The notes below the pieces were generated by a model. It worked only from the letters and a program-made list of their open reading frames with translations. It was not told the origin of the DNA and did no database searches. The translations under genes were made by a program, and so were the position numbers. Positions 21,303-33,900 of a stretch of DNA of 64,000 nucleotides are shown here, in pieces (the first letter of the stretch is position 1; each line of letters opens with the position of its first letter). The stretch is taken from the NCBI GenBank assembly GCA_037833965.1, contig AP031353.1:9860501-9924500 (forward strand), read 5' to 3'. This stretch comes from Marchantia polymorpha subsp. ruderalis. Taxonomy: Eukaryota; Streptophyta; Marchantiopsida; Marchantiales; Marchantiaceae.

Positions 21303-24300
21303 ATGGAAGGGAAGATGGGAGTTCGAGCTTTGCAGATTCTCAGAGCGAGAGCTTCTTTTGGCAGCGTGAATTTCGCCCGGGGTTTCGCGGGGTCTGCAGA
21401 TCGAGAAGGAGCGGAGACCAGACTCTTCGCACCGTGCGAGCGCACGGTGCGAAGAGATTCTCTGGCTCAGAGCGGAAGAATTGTGGCTCCGGGCATCCAT
21501 TCAAGGCGATGGAACAGCAGTGTGGCAGCATCGTCTACAGGGGCTGTTCTGGGACCGCTGAAGGGCAACAAGGCGGACGTTGCGATCATCGGCGGAGGAA
21601 TTGTCGGACTGGCGACTGCGCGGGAGATCACCCAAAGGTTCCCCAAACTGTCCGTCGTTGTCTTGGAGAAGGAAAACGATCTCGTGAGGCACCAAACATC
21701 ACACAACAGGTGGGTAATTTGTCGAGCCCTAAACCCTTCGTCGAGCACCGCCTTAGAAATTCGAGGCCGTCGATCTTATAGCTTTCGCGAAGTTCGGTTT
21801 CTCTGAAAAGTATTGAACGATTCGACGAGCACAGGTGATGATCGACTCAGGGTTGTGCGGATTCTGCGGTATTCATACAGCCGAAATGTTTCTCGTTGTG
21901 GAGTTGTGCTCGGTAGAACACAATCTGATATCTTTACGTCGCAGCATGCACATTGCTCGTGTACTGCGCGAGTGAGATCAATCAACTACGTACATGCATT
22001 CATCCAAGGGACCGTGGGCATGGACTTCCCAGACAAGAGGCTGGTGAACATTAAGATTTGGAATTTCAAATCTTAGCATTTGATTTTGATGCTGAAAAGG
22101 GGGGTCTGTAGGTTGTCAGAGTTACAAGTTTTGAGACGGACTAGCAAATTTCGAGCTTTCATGGTCTTCACAGAGAATCCCTTTTACAGCGATGGTGTAA
22201 TACGAACCTACTTTGCCATAATATCATAACTTCTCTAGGGTTTCGTTTGGCCATGGCTTCAAACTTCATCTGCGAAGTAAAATTCGATAAAAAAAAATAA
22301 AATGGAATTTGATCGAGGAAGATGGGATTTCAGTGGAGTGATTCATGCAGGTATATACTACCAGCCGGGTACCGAAATGGCCAGACTTTGCGTTGATGGA
22401 GCTCGAAGAATGTACAAATATTGCGAAAGAAATGACCTTCCTCATGAACGGGTGGGCAAGCTAATAGTCGCCACACGGGAACGAGAGCTGCCAGTGTTGG
22501 AAGATCTGCACCAAAGGGCGACTGCCAACGGTGTGCAAGGTCTTGAGCTGCTTAGCCCGAAGCAGATCACCGACCTGGAGCCCAACGTCAGGGCTCTTCG
22601 AGCTCTTCATTCTCCGAACACTGGCATCGCAAACTATGCCAGAATTGCGTTATCTTATGCAGACGACTTTCTCAGAAACGGACGAGGACAGATACGGACT
22701 GGGTACAAGTTCCTCTTCATTCAGCCCTTCTATGCCTTACAATAGATTCTCGAAACATTGCTCTTAATTTCGATCTCAGATTTCTTTCACAGTTCATGCA
22801 CACGACATCATCTGCATGCTTATCTAATTTTGTTGTTAGGATTGATTGTGATGCTGTTGTGAAGTATTTCATCCTATTGCAAGTTTTCAAGGTAAGAATC
22901 GAACCGTGCTGCACAGAGTGGTGAAGAATGTGTAGGTTTATTGCGTCGGAACCTGTGAAAATAACAGTGGCTTCTTTCTCTTTCGCTGCATGCAGATTCA
23001 ATGCAAAAAATGTATCTGCAGACGAGGTTAAAGGTGTAGAAGTGCAGGCTAAAACCGGGGAGACAGTGAAGGCCAGATGGCTGATAACTTGCGCGGGGCT
23101 GCAATCGGACTACGTGGGGAAAATGGCTGGTGGTGCCAAGGGTCCTACGGTGCTTCCTTTCCGGGGCACTTATCACGAGCTGAGACCAGAGTTCCGTAAT
23201 CTAATCAAACGCAACATTTACCCAGTGCCAGATCCAGCGTGAGCATATTTTCCATTGTACCTATTCAAGTTTGAAAGCGTTTTCCGTTGTTCTTGCAAAT
23301 ACAGCTACCTGGTCGAAAAATAGCTTCATAATATCAGTCTCCACTGACATAAAATGAGGCCCCATGTCACTGGATTGTAGCGAGGCTAAGCAGTAAAGCT
23401 CGCCAACCTAAATGCATGATTCCTACCATTTCTCTAGCCATTTTCATCTTGTATTGCAGGCCTACACACAACATATTTTGTGTAGGGCAGGAATGATAGA
23501 TGATGTAGATCCAGATGGTCTGTTTGTATGTTTCTCGGGATGCTGTAACCTTGTCTGTTGTGGAAAAAATTGGAGATAATTACATATACTAAACCTGAAT
23601 TTTGAGCATGCCACTGCACGCAAACTCATGAGGATGTGATTAATCTATGCGCAGATTCCCTATGGTGGGAGTCCATTTGACACCACGAACGGATGGACGA
23701 GTTCTGATTGGTCCTAATTCTGCGCTAGCTCTGGCAAAAGAAGGTTACAAATTCTGGCACGTCAATTTGAAAGATGCCATTACGTTTGGATTGAACAGAG
23801 GACTTTGGAAGCTTGTCCTCGGAAATCCAGGTATTGTCTTTCAAGAGATCTGGCGAGATATCAACACCAAAGCCTTCGTTAGAGAAGCACAAAGGTGAGT
23901 TTATCCTTTCGGTTCTCATTGCCTGTTATACAAGGCAGTAACCTGCAGAGTTCAAATCAATCTGCAAACTCAGGCTCATCTTACTAAATGCGGGTTGAAT
24001 GAGTCGTGTCCGTGTTGGCTTGTATGGTACCTGTTCTTCATCAAAGACCTCCCGGTTAGCAGAGTAGGAATGGAGGCCATCTTCTGGCAAAATATAAAGA
24101 AACTCAAATACATAATTATGATGTTAGGAGTACCTTTACCAACTTTCGAATGGAAATTAGTAAGGCCATCCTATTTCTAGTTTTCTGGAGACTCATGATG
24201 AAGAGAGCATTCAGATGTGATAAAGTAGGCGGAAAAAATCTTAAGTTGTCCGAATACGAGTTTTTCCAAACGGGGTGGGTGGATTTGGGAGATTCAAGAT

Positions 24301-24652
24301 GTTATGGGAACCATCAGTGAAGGTTTGTCGGCCTAAATTCCGCTTAGAGCATAATTGTTCACAGATTCGGTCCGCATTCTGACCAATTTTGATGTTTCCA
24401 CGCAGATATTGTCCCAAGTTGCAGGTGGAACACACAACAACGGGGTGGGCTGGAGTGCATGCTGTGGCTATAGATGACAGCGGGCAAATCGTCGGAAACT
24501 TTCTATTCGAAAGCTTGAGCTCTGGAGTAGTCCTGAATGTTCGAAATGCTCCCTCTCCTGCATGCACTTCGTCTTTGGCCATTGCCACAACGGTTGTTGA
24601 CAGAGCTGCGAAGGATTTCGCTTGGAAGGGTGACCAGGGCACTATAGATTGA
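21303..24652 (+). CDS. L2HGDH: L-2-hydroxyglutarate dehydrogenase, mitochondrial, FAD-dependent
   Basis: Five exons: 21303-21709, 22334-22702, 22996-23238, 23655-23894 and 24406-24652. All have GT..AG introns, phases match and they give 501 residues. The enzyme oxidises L-2-hydroxyglutarate, a side product of malate dehydrogenase, to 2-oxoglutarate in mitochondria. The first ~90 residues are rich in Arg, Ser and Ala, as in a presequence. The FAD-binding motif [17 protein letters not shown] lies near residues 94-110. The family block [19 protein letters not shown] spans the first intron. Later come [79 protein letters not shown] and [19 protein letters not shown]. Length is close to known plant and animal enzymes. 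A perfect 15-nt inverted repeat falls within the presequence codons. The gene is convergent with glutamine synthetase. I consider it complete. Confidence 0.93.
21424..21455 (+). repeat. Perfect inverted repeat inside a coding exon
   Basis: TCTTCGCACCGTGCG (21424-21438) and its exact reverse complement (21441-21455) are separated by two bases. They encode [13 protein letters not shown] in the presequence region of L2HGDH. The frame stays open through it. Confidence 0.9.
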
Positions 24653-27481
24653 AATACCCCGAAAATATTCTAACAACCGTATGCAAGTTTTGCCCTACGA
24701 TGTTTTATGTCAAACAACAACACGAATCCGTGTCGATGATTATTCAATGGTCTAGGTACTTCGTGTCATGAACTTCCCTCAAAATCAAATTTCCTCGAGT
24801 GTCTATGAGGACGATTTTATTCTGGGTCAAAGTGGTCCTTATACCAAGATTCCTTATTCCTGGGTAGCGCATCTCAAGTTGAAAGAAAAAATATCTCCCT
24901 AAGTGTCACACCCATTGTACAGATACCTCGGGTAATAAAAATGTTCAAAATGCCGAAAGCAGTCTTTACCTACAGTTTACTTTGGATATTCAAGAAGCTG
25001 TACATAAAAATGTTTTAGATCGGAAAATACCATATAAAGAAACGTCGATTCTTTAAGAGTGCCATCAGTTCTGATGCCATCGGCACCACCTTCTCATCAT
25101 GTCATCTGCTCTCCACTTATAGTTGTTTTGAGCTATTCATAGCGGACTGGCAGACAGTTGTGTTTGGGATGCACTTAAACCTACAGAGTCAATGAGCATA
25201 GACCGAGCTGTGTTACGTAGGTCTTGTATTTTATGAACCCAAAAATTGTTGGGTTGAAAGAATTGTTGTTTTACCAAACGTTGCTGTTTGCAGGAGTTGG
25301 TGAAGAGTGGTCTACAAAGGAAAAATGTGATGCAAAACGTATGGACTTGGAAATAACAATATACTATTCACAAATGGTGGCAGCCAAAGTCACCATTCGG
25401 AAGGGTACATTGAGAAGCATGACTGGTTTGCAGCACGATAGACGATTGGAGCTGGAACTTTCTGATGTTTACTTGGTCTACACAGGATAAGCAATAATGG
25501 GAGTATCTGAATAGGGCTAGATTCTTCCAATCTTCCAGATCTTCCATCACAAGGATGTCAATGGTTCGGTCTGATAACAGCTATGAGAATGTTTTGCCAA
25601 CTCTGCAGACGGGTGCATAGATTTCATACATGAGAGCGAATATCGAAACACTCGAGAGTGTACGGCTCACGGTGCACTACATGGTAAGAACTCCACGCAC
25701 AGTTGTTATGTCAACACCAAGTCTTGGTGTTTGAGCAACAAGTCACAGGGAGCAGGAAAAATTCATAAAGTGAGTTCGTTCAAGAAATCTACTTTCCATA
25801 CATCTTGACTGTAACCACTTGCTAACATTGTCTACACTCCTTGATTCTGCAAGACCCAAAACTTGAAGCAGTAGCAATTCTAGCGGCCCAACTGAAATTT
25901 TCTGATAACAGCCCAAAGCCACACTACCAAGAATCTTAAGTGGTATTTTGATGATGTTATGGAAATCATCCCTAACTTTCACCCAGATTCTAAGAAAATT
26001 CAAAACTCAGTATACCCACCATCAGGAGGTCAGTCCACACAAGAGGAAGAAAGACACTGATTTTCTATTTCAAAAGTCGTCTTTAACTTCTAAGGATGAA
26101 ACAGGCCCACGTGAGATTGTTTTCACGAAGGTGAAGAATCGATTGCAAACTAGGACTCTAACCTTTTTCACATCACTCTCCTCAGAGGGAATTATCCGAA
26201 AACTACTACGAAGCTATTGGACGCAACATGAGTAATCAGTGCGGTCCTCCCTTGAATCACCGCACAATAAATGTATTTCATTCAATTGGTTTGGGTTCTG
26301 CCATGAATCGTTTTCTTCGGTCAAACTCAGCACAGGTCTCGACTCTGACCTGTCTGACAGAAACTAGCTCTTTCCTTCACTCTTAGTATGATATTAGATT
26401 GCTGGGTGTAGATTAGAGACAAAGGCTCCTATGTTGAGAGACAAATGATTTTCAGCACAACTTTGCAACGCAGAATGTAGTCAATTGGGATCTAACGGTA
26501 TCGTTAGAAGGCGAAATGTGTGTGGATTGAAGAGGCCTAATAATTACGAAAAGTACTGAAGAAAAGTTTGACCAGAAAGTCGAAAATTGACTAATTCCTA
26601 GAAAGAGTCATTTCAACTGCATTACATGCCGTACTTGGAGTTACGATTCTCGTTGCGAATCCACTGACCAACACGTGATACCTTGAAATAGTGAGTTCTA
26701 ATTATTCATGACTGAAGAGAATCTAATGCGTCTGATGTCTAGTGCATCTGTCTAATGAGACAAGTACAGTGAAACAGCAGGATGACAAAAGCGACCAATA
26801 TCTTGCTGTAAGTAAATGTCTGAGCACGAACACGAGAAACAATGAAAATCAGTCCCATTGAATGAGTTGTTTATTAATTGTTGGCGGCGAGAACAGTCCG
26901 ACAAGAGGTGTGGTCTAAGAAGCTTTCCAGATTTCAGTACTTCATGCTGCTATACTCGGCTGCCCTCCACAACACTCGTGCGTGATCAACCTCCTTGGGA
27001 ATGCTTCATCAGTTCTGTCGGCACCTCAAACTAAAGACAATTTTGCTTCTACTACTCTTCCGAGCTCGCGACGCCTTGTGGGCGACTGGGGGGCATGCCA
27101 TACATTCCCTATTAACTCTTTGAGGAAACCAATCGACCCACGCAGCGCCGATCGCCTTCTTCTTGCGATGCCTTTTCTCCACTCAGGTTGCTGCTGCAGC
27201 TAATACACTCTCACTTCAACTCTCTCGCATGACGATGCGTGTGAGGACGCGAGATTTCAAGCTCACGTGAATGTTACTCGGTACGGCTCTCCTGCCGGAC
27301 TCTATGAACTCATTGCCACGCCAATTTATCCTTCCATGATCATACATATACAACATGGTCCTCTCTCTCCCCGCTGCTTTGTTTCTCAACATCGCTTTCT
27401 ACACAGTCGCCTCAGTTTGAATAACACCGCTGCTATCGCTGCACTAACTACCCAGAAGCAAACAGCATCCGATCTTCGCTT
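24653..27481. other. Intergenic between convergent L2HGDH and glutamine synthetase
   Basis: Holds both 3' flanks. Candidate poly(A) signals are AATAAA near 24,933 on the plus strand and AATAAA on the minus strand near 26,870. A small perfect foldback, AACACCAAG/CTTGGTGTT with one base between, lies at 25,713-25,731. Open frames here show no domain. Confidence 0.45.
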
Positions 27482-30400
27482 TCATTTCATCAGAAGGGTT
27501 GTTTGTGCGATCATCGAGGTGACGATGTAGGGGTCCATGTTTGATGCGGGACGGCGATCCTCGAAGTAACCTGAACAAAAACACACAAGCGAAAATTGGA
27601 AACCACAGTCAGTCTCTCAGTCTCTCAATTCTCAGTTTCTCAGTCACTCAGTCTCTCAGTTCTCAGACTCTCAGTCACTTCAGTTTCCAGCTCCGCCTTT
27701 CATGGCATTCTAATCGGCAATTCCGATTTTGTCGACGCCCGAGCAGTTCTGAAATCCATGGCCGAAGCTCACTGTATCAACTCTGCTGTAAACTATTTCG
27801 ATCCGCGGCTTGAGCTGAGGCCTGGGTCCACTCCACTCCACTCCACTCCGAGGGCTGATTTACATCGCCTGTGTGACCTCACCTTCCTGGCTCACGTCAC
27901 GGAAGAAAAGCGCTGCGCATCGTCGTCGATGAGGACAAAGGAAAGTGAATACGAGTGGAAAGCCATCTTACCCTTGCCATCCTTCTCGGTGTCGCGGCCA
28001 ACGCGGACGGATGCACCACGGTTAGCGACTCCCTGCAAGACACACGAGAATTCCGGAGTGAGCTTCAGCAGGCAGGCAGGCAGGCAGGCATGTCCAAACA
28101 GCGCCATCTGGCTGCGTTTCGAGAATCTGGCCAAGCATTGCGGAGGCAACCGCAGCGAGGTCGTAGGTGGCCAGCGCCGAAATTGATTCATGCCAAGCCT
28201 TAAAATAGCTTTCGGTCGGACAAGTTGAACCTCGATTGTCGGTCCCTGTAGACACTGACATCATTGACATCGCAGCCAGAGCAAGAGTACGAGAGGGGTA
28301 CCCATGAGAAATTGTTGATGGACGCAGTCTCGTGCTTGCCGGTCAGACGGCGCTCATTGCCTTCACCGTACGCAGCGATGTGTTCCTTATGCCTCAGGCC
28401 CAATTTCTCGATGGCCTTCTTAATTTCGGCGTAGCCTCCCTCCTCGCGCATGGTCTTCGTACTGTCATCACCCACCACACACCATAGCCCCCGTCAGTCG
28501 GCCAGCTCAGCCTGCCCACCCTGACATGTCCTCTCGAAACCACCCACAACCCACTCCCACCCCATTCCAATTCCAGAACGCAGCAGCTTCCGCTCGGGAG
28601 TCAGTACAACGACGTGCATGAATTGCGGCTGTTACCTGTAGTTGGTGTGGCATCCGGCCCCGTTCCAGTCTCCCTGATACATACAGAGCACCGACGAGCA
28701 CGTCAGTGCGAAAACTGATCGATGATGGAAACAGTTCCAATTGAATGAAGAAAAATCCACTGCTGGATGGCCTGGAAGGGCAAGCGTACCTCGATGGGCT
28801 TGGGGTCGAGCGAAAGGACGACTCCTGCGATTTCCGTGATCCTCTCGAGAATGTAACGCGCGGCCCAGAGCTGGTCGCCGGCGGCGATGCCGACGGAGGG
28901 ACCTACTTGGAACTCCCACTGCCACAACCACCATCATCCCAGTCCACAGGTCAGAAGGCGACTCCGACTTGCTGAACATGCTGCGGGCATGGGCAGTGGC
29001 CCGATCATGCATGTGCCCGAAATTTGGCATCAGTCCTGCAGAGAGCAGGACTGATGCCAGTGCTGTCAGTGGGCACGATGAATCGAGATTCCTCCGGCCT
29101 GGCCTTGTGGAAGGTCCGATCGATTTACCTGTCCCGGCATGACCTCCCCGTTGATGCCTCCAATCTGGATGCCTGCGTACAAGCAGGCCTTGTAGTGCGC
29201 GTTCACAATGTCTCGGCCCCAAGCCTTGTCTGCTCCAGTCCCGCAGTAGTAGGGTCCCTGCAGACAGCGAACGATTTGGCAGTCAGTACAGAAGTCTCCA
29301 TGCTCTGGATGTGTACAGTTAACCACTTAGAATTTATCCCTCGGTGCATAAAGAAAGAAGACCGACCTGGGGTCCAGGGTAGCCATTCAGCGGCCAGCCA
29401 ATTGGCCACTTCACTTCCTTTTGGAGCAGAGTGTACTCCTGCTCGATGCCGTACCTGTAAAATCAACCAGCCAGCAGTATAAGTTCACTGCGATGGGAGT
29501 GGATTGAGTCTGCGGGTTGAGAAACGATTATTCTCTGAACAAATTGGCAGACATTTCTCCTTCAGGTGTTCAGCATTTCGTGAATTACTGTGAGCTGATA
29601 TATTAAGAGTGACTGAGACGTGAGGGCTACAGACCATGGCTCTTCCTTGACCACGTCAGGGTTGCTGAAAATCTCGGCTGCAGCAGCACGCTTGTTGGTG
29701 GGGATCGGCACGCCTTGTGGGGTGTAACAGTCGCAGACAACCTGCGTCCGATTATCGTCAGCAACGATGTCTCTCTCGTAACTGGCCTCCCGATACCAAT
29801 TTCGCAGAATACAACTACTTCCTACACCTTCTTGCAACGCATAACGAGCCCAGAGATTTTTGGCAAGGCAATAAAGTGACAAGTAACGCTTCGAAACTGA
29901 TAGTAGCACATACCAAAATGTTGTTTCCCCTGCGGAATGGATCCCTGAAGATAGCCTGGGGGCTGCGCGTGGCACCAAAGAAAAGCCCACGTTAACATCG
30001 ACACCATGCGCAGCAGTATTGACAAAAATGCAGAATTTCGCAAGCTTTGCTGCGGAATGCATTATTGCGATTCTGGATAGAACAGGCCGCTAGCTGAAAC
30101 TTCTTACTAGAGAATGACTTCGCTGTCCTTTCCGGGCGCTTGACCGGTGCTCGATCCGTCGTAATTCCACTTGGGCAATTCGCTCGGGCTGCTGACAGGT
30201 CCGGGAAGAGTCTGAACGAAAGAATTTCAACATGTAAGAAACGGAACAGTCCTCGCACCGTCGTCTATAATTTCACAGCTCTGTCTGCGAGACGCTGAGT
30301 GCGCTTTCTTCGTAATAATCAACGATTTGGACACACAGAAACTGCTCGGAACACATGCAACTCTCGCAGCTGCAGTGCTTGAAGTTGGTTGGCGCCGGGC

Positions 30401-30710
30401 ATTGAATACTCACCCGAGCCTTGCTACGAATATCGGTACCTGATCCACCGATCCTGCAAGACAGAGCGTGCGCAGCCCAGGGATGTTAAGCAGCCATCAA
30501 CTCAACTCAGCTGAAAAAGCTCTGATCAAAGAATGATTCAGTTCATAATTCGTGCTCAGCGAAATTGCAAGCCGGGGGGAGATCACGAGGATGGCCCGCC
30601 CAGGGCCAGAAAGCTCAGGTGCGAATATTCAGGTACCAGATGTACTCGGCGATGATGCTGCCGGTCACATCCTCGATTTTCATGTTGACCAACTCATTGA
30701 GGTTCGACAT
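27482..30710 (-). CDS. GLN1: Glutamine synthetase, cytosolic type (GS1)
   Basis: Twelve exons on the minus strand: 30710-30637, 30453-30414, 30211-30108, 29962-29914, 29741-29635, 29454-29367, 29257-29129, 28918-28790, 28673-28636, 28461-28302, 28032-27972 and 27570-27482. All introns are GT..AG and every phase fits; the product is 355 residues, against about 356 for plant GS1. It ligates ammonium to glutamate using ATP. Visible blocks are [27 protein letters not shown]-type [35 protein letters not shown] (around residue 197), [10 protein letters not shown] (244-253), [10 protein letters not shown] (285-294) and [14 protein letters not shown] (from 328). The protein starts [17 protein letters not shown] with no transit peptide, so it should be cytosolic. 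The C-terminus [11 protein letters not shown] differs slightly from the usual SMIAETT ending. Introns carry CT-, CCACT- and GGCA-type simple repeats. Intact. Confidence 0.96.
27600..27690. repeat. CTCAGT-type low-complexity tract in glutamine synthetase intron 11
   Basis: Irregular repetition of TCTCAGT units on the plus strand. It lies in the 401-bp last intron, which on the transcribed strand reads as a GA-rich tract. Confidence 0.8.
28073..28092. repeat. GGCA microsatellite in glutamine synthetase intron 10
   Basis: About five GGCA units in tandem. The same repeat type recurs at about 41,747-41,768. Confidence 0.85.
29025..29059. repeat. Perfect inverted repeat in glutamine synthetase intron 7
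   Basis: TGGCATCAGTCCTGC (29025-29039) is exactly reverse-complemented at 29045-29059, spacer AGAGA. It lies wholly within the intron between the exon ending MPGQ and the exon starting WEFQ. Confidence 0.9.
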
Positions 30711-30855
30711 GGCGGCCGGCCTGAGTTAGAGATCGACGAGGATCTCCCGAGAGCGAGAGACAGAGAGAGAGAAGAGAAGAAGAAGGCGTAGAGGCGGTGG
30801 AATGCAGAAATGTTCGGATGCCGTGGCGCAACCGTGCTATGCCTGCACCTCTGCC

Positions 30856-30878
30856 GCTGCTGCTGCTGCTGCTGCTGC
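30856..30878. repeat. CTG/CAG trinucleotide run in the glutamine synthetase leader
   Basis: GCTGCTGCTGC-type run just upstream of the glutamine synthetase start on the minus strand, next to a GA/CT-rich tract at about 30,757-30,784. Both probably lie in its 5' UTR. Confidence 0.8.
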
Positions 30879-30929
30879 GAGCTTCCTTCTTCTCCCCGTC
30901 GACCACGGAAAATATTTGGGCCGCTGCGG

Positions 30930-30939
30930 TATATAAAGG
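30930..30939 (-). promoter_or_regulatory. Candidate TATA element of glutamine synthetase (readable on both strands)
   Basis: Plus strand TATATAAAGG; minus strand CCTTTATATA. It is 220 bases upstream of the glutamine synthetase ATG, which would give a 5' UTR of about 190 bases. The motif is actually better on the plus strand, where no gene follows closely, so direction is uncertain. Confidence 0.4.
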
Positions 30940-33900
30940 CTGCGCTCGTCAACTCGTGCTCCCGGCGGGCCTGCCCCCTGCCCCTGCTTGTCCGGGAGTC
31001 GGGGGGGACCGCCAGCGCAAAAGTGCGGGCGGGGCCGTCGGCTTCTGCGGCGCAAAACCCGAGCAACTGCTCTCGCTGCGCCTCGGAGCACAACCGAAAG
31101 CCATCCATCCATCGCTCCGTCTCCCCGCCCCTTCGTCTCTGCCCACGCCATTGGAGCGGAGTGCAACTGACCGGAACGCACCTCGGTTCCTCACTCTCCA
31201 TCGCCAGCCTGCGGTCAGCTCGACGGTGGATGGAGTCCGTGCCAAGGTTTCTCGAAAGCTCCCCATCCGAATCGGAAGGAGAAGGACTGACTGAAAGTTT
31301 GCTTTGTCAAGGTCCATGACTTTGCTGGAACTTTTGGCGGGTCTCCCTCCAGCTTCTTCCCAACCGCGATGGCTGGCTGGCTGGCTGGTTGTTGTTTGGG
31401 ACATGTGGAGTGCGGATGGAGTATGGATGGCTTTAGCAGCAGATATTTCCGAGATTCCAGTACAGTGGGGTAAACTCAGTCAATCTTTGTAGTAAGATGA
31501 GGAGGACTTAATGCTTTGATTGTGTTTCTTCTCCCCACCAACCAACTCGAGAGGTTAACAGACATGTGGTGCGATGGTTTTCGCTCTCAGTGGAGCGAGC
31601 ATCTGCGATGGTGGTCTTCATCCCCCAGCCCCAGCCCCAGCCCCAGACTGACCTCGACTGCAGCTGCTCGCTGTCGTACTTCCCATTTCACCGGTGATCG
31701 ATTCGGGAACTGCAGTAGGTGGAGGAGCTCCAAAATGCTCGGCTGATCTCGTCTTGAACCGAGCGCAAGATTGTATCGTAGCTCTGGGTGTCCGACCTCT
31801 AAAGCTCAGCCATCAGATGGCCAGGCCACAAACGACAACAGTTCATTGCCGATGGACGACGGCACCTTGTGACCATCGAGCATAATTTCCAAACCGCGGA
31901 TCTCGTTCCGATGATGACACTGCGTTTCTAATTTCGATCGGTGCGAGAATGGATGGATTCTGGCCCCGATGACCGTCCGCAGTCCATCAACTTAGATCCA
32001 CATTGTTTTCGTTGTTGTGCCGTTCTATGCTCGGCCATGGGCATGGGCTGCCGATCACCAGCAGCTGCCTGATTGACAACAGGAGTGGCTGGTGCGGGGT
32101 CATAGGCCCATGGGTGCAAGGGACAGATAAGGATCATAAGAGCAATTATCTGCCTCCTCTGCTGAGCACAAACAACATCATGGACATGTTCGGGCGGTTG
32201 GGTTGGGTTGGCATGGCATGGCTGGGGATGGGACGAGTATGTTTGATGCACAGGGACCGCTAATACACTTGGCAAAGGCACATAGCGATGTCTCTGGTGC
32301 TCCAGCGTTGAGTTACTGATTTGGCAGAAAGTTTGTAAGCTGCGAGAATCCTGCTGCGAAGTTGCTTTACCTCCTGCTCCTCCTCCTCCTCCTCCGTTGC
32401 ACGAATGCCCATCCAGAATACTAAATTAGCACGCGAGAGGAAATTACGAAATAGCAGAGCACGCAAAAGTCTTTCTTTATTTAAGAATTGCCCCCTGGCG
32501 TCTGAATCTGCTCTACCCCTTCTCGAGTTGACGACCGAGATGCGGAAACTCGAGGCCTTTCCGTTCTAAATTTGAGAAAGCAGGGCCTTCCTTTTGCCTT
32601 CCTGCGCCACCCGGATTTGAGCCAGGCTTCAGATTCCGTGGAGAGAGCTCCGCAAACGACAACATGGAGTCAAATCGGCACCTGCTGCGCTCGGCCCCGT
32701 CAGCGGCAATCCCATTTGTACATTCTTGTGCGGGGCTCCGAGGGCCCCCATCTGGCATGCCAGTGGATCTGGCGATCGAATCTCGGTCTTACGTGGTTGG
32801 GGTCGGCCACTGTATCTCCCATGTCGGACGCGGTAAAGGTCGTCAACTGGTCGAGATTCGCGCTCCCATAAATTATCACGACTACAGTGGTGGTAGTCGC
32901 TGGGAGATATTGAATTAATAGCTCCGTGCACAGGGCCCCCGTCCTTTGGCCTCGACGACTCCGCAAGCTTTCTCGACAGAAAATGTCCTTTTCATCCGAG
33001 GCCCCCTACAGGCTGCTCTCTACACACCACTGCCCTGCCCTGCCCTCCACTGCACTTCACTGCACTCCCTTGCCTCGCAAATCTACCCTTTACCGAGCAT
33101 GAGATGCCAGAGTTGTTATACAAGAGGAAGGGGCACGCACCCTTTGATCGATCTAGACAGATCAGATCGATTCACACACACCAGGTAGATTCACGTCACC
33201 ATCAGGTTGTGTGTTCGGCGAAGGGAGTAAGGATGAAGATGAAGGAAGGAAGGAAGGAGTGATTGAGTGAGTGCATAAAGCACGTGCCATTGTGAAGTAA
33301 TTGTGATGCACTCGCTGGGACTGTGTCTCTAGCTAAATGCTCGAGCAACTCTGGGCACGTGTTGTCGTGGATCAAATTCTCTCTCTTCTCTCTCTCTCAC
33401 ACAACACTTCGAGAGAGGGAACTCCTGTTCAAGTGTTGTAAAAAGTTGGTGATATTTGACACTAGATGGTCTCTCTAGCCTGGTGTAAGATCAAGGTCAA
33501 GGAAAGGGTCAAACGGGGCTGAAGCTGGAGCTCGGGTTGGCGTCGCTAACACATTTCGGAGGACGCTTGCTCAAATTGGGGGTTTCTATACAGTACACAC
33601 TGAGAAAGACGGTCAATTCTAAGGATGTTGTTTGCAAGCAGTGGAGGCAAGGGGGCAGAAGCTCATTCACATGCTCTTGGCAAAACCGTGGAGCACGTCA
33701 CAATGTGACTTACTGACCTGACCCATTGCAGCGCCACTGTGTGTAACGCGTCAAGGTCTAGGAGTTAAAGTTGACCTTCACACTGACTGACTTTCGTTTC
33801 TAAGCTCACGTCGGTCATGAAAGCCCAGGAATGAGACGGCAACAAGGTAACTAACTGTGTGCGCTTCATCATCTCAGTACGTCTCCGTTTTGGTCCTGTG

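Noticed and set aside
21029-21500. Minus-strand frames of 138 and 182 codons over the start of L2HGDH
   Set aside because: Antisense to the presequence exon and its GC-rich leader; no similarity.
25948-26235. 95-codon plus-strand frame, Lys/Thr/Ser-rich
   Set aside because: No domain, no splice partner, ordinary spacer composition; length within chance expectation.
30680-31404. Overlapping 110-173 codon frames on both strands near the glutamine synthetase leader
   Set aside because: High GC leaves many frames open by chance; translations are Arg/Ser/Pro noise and conflict with each other.
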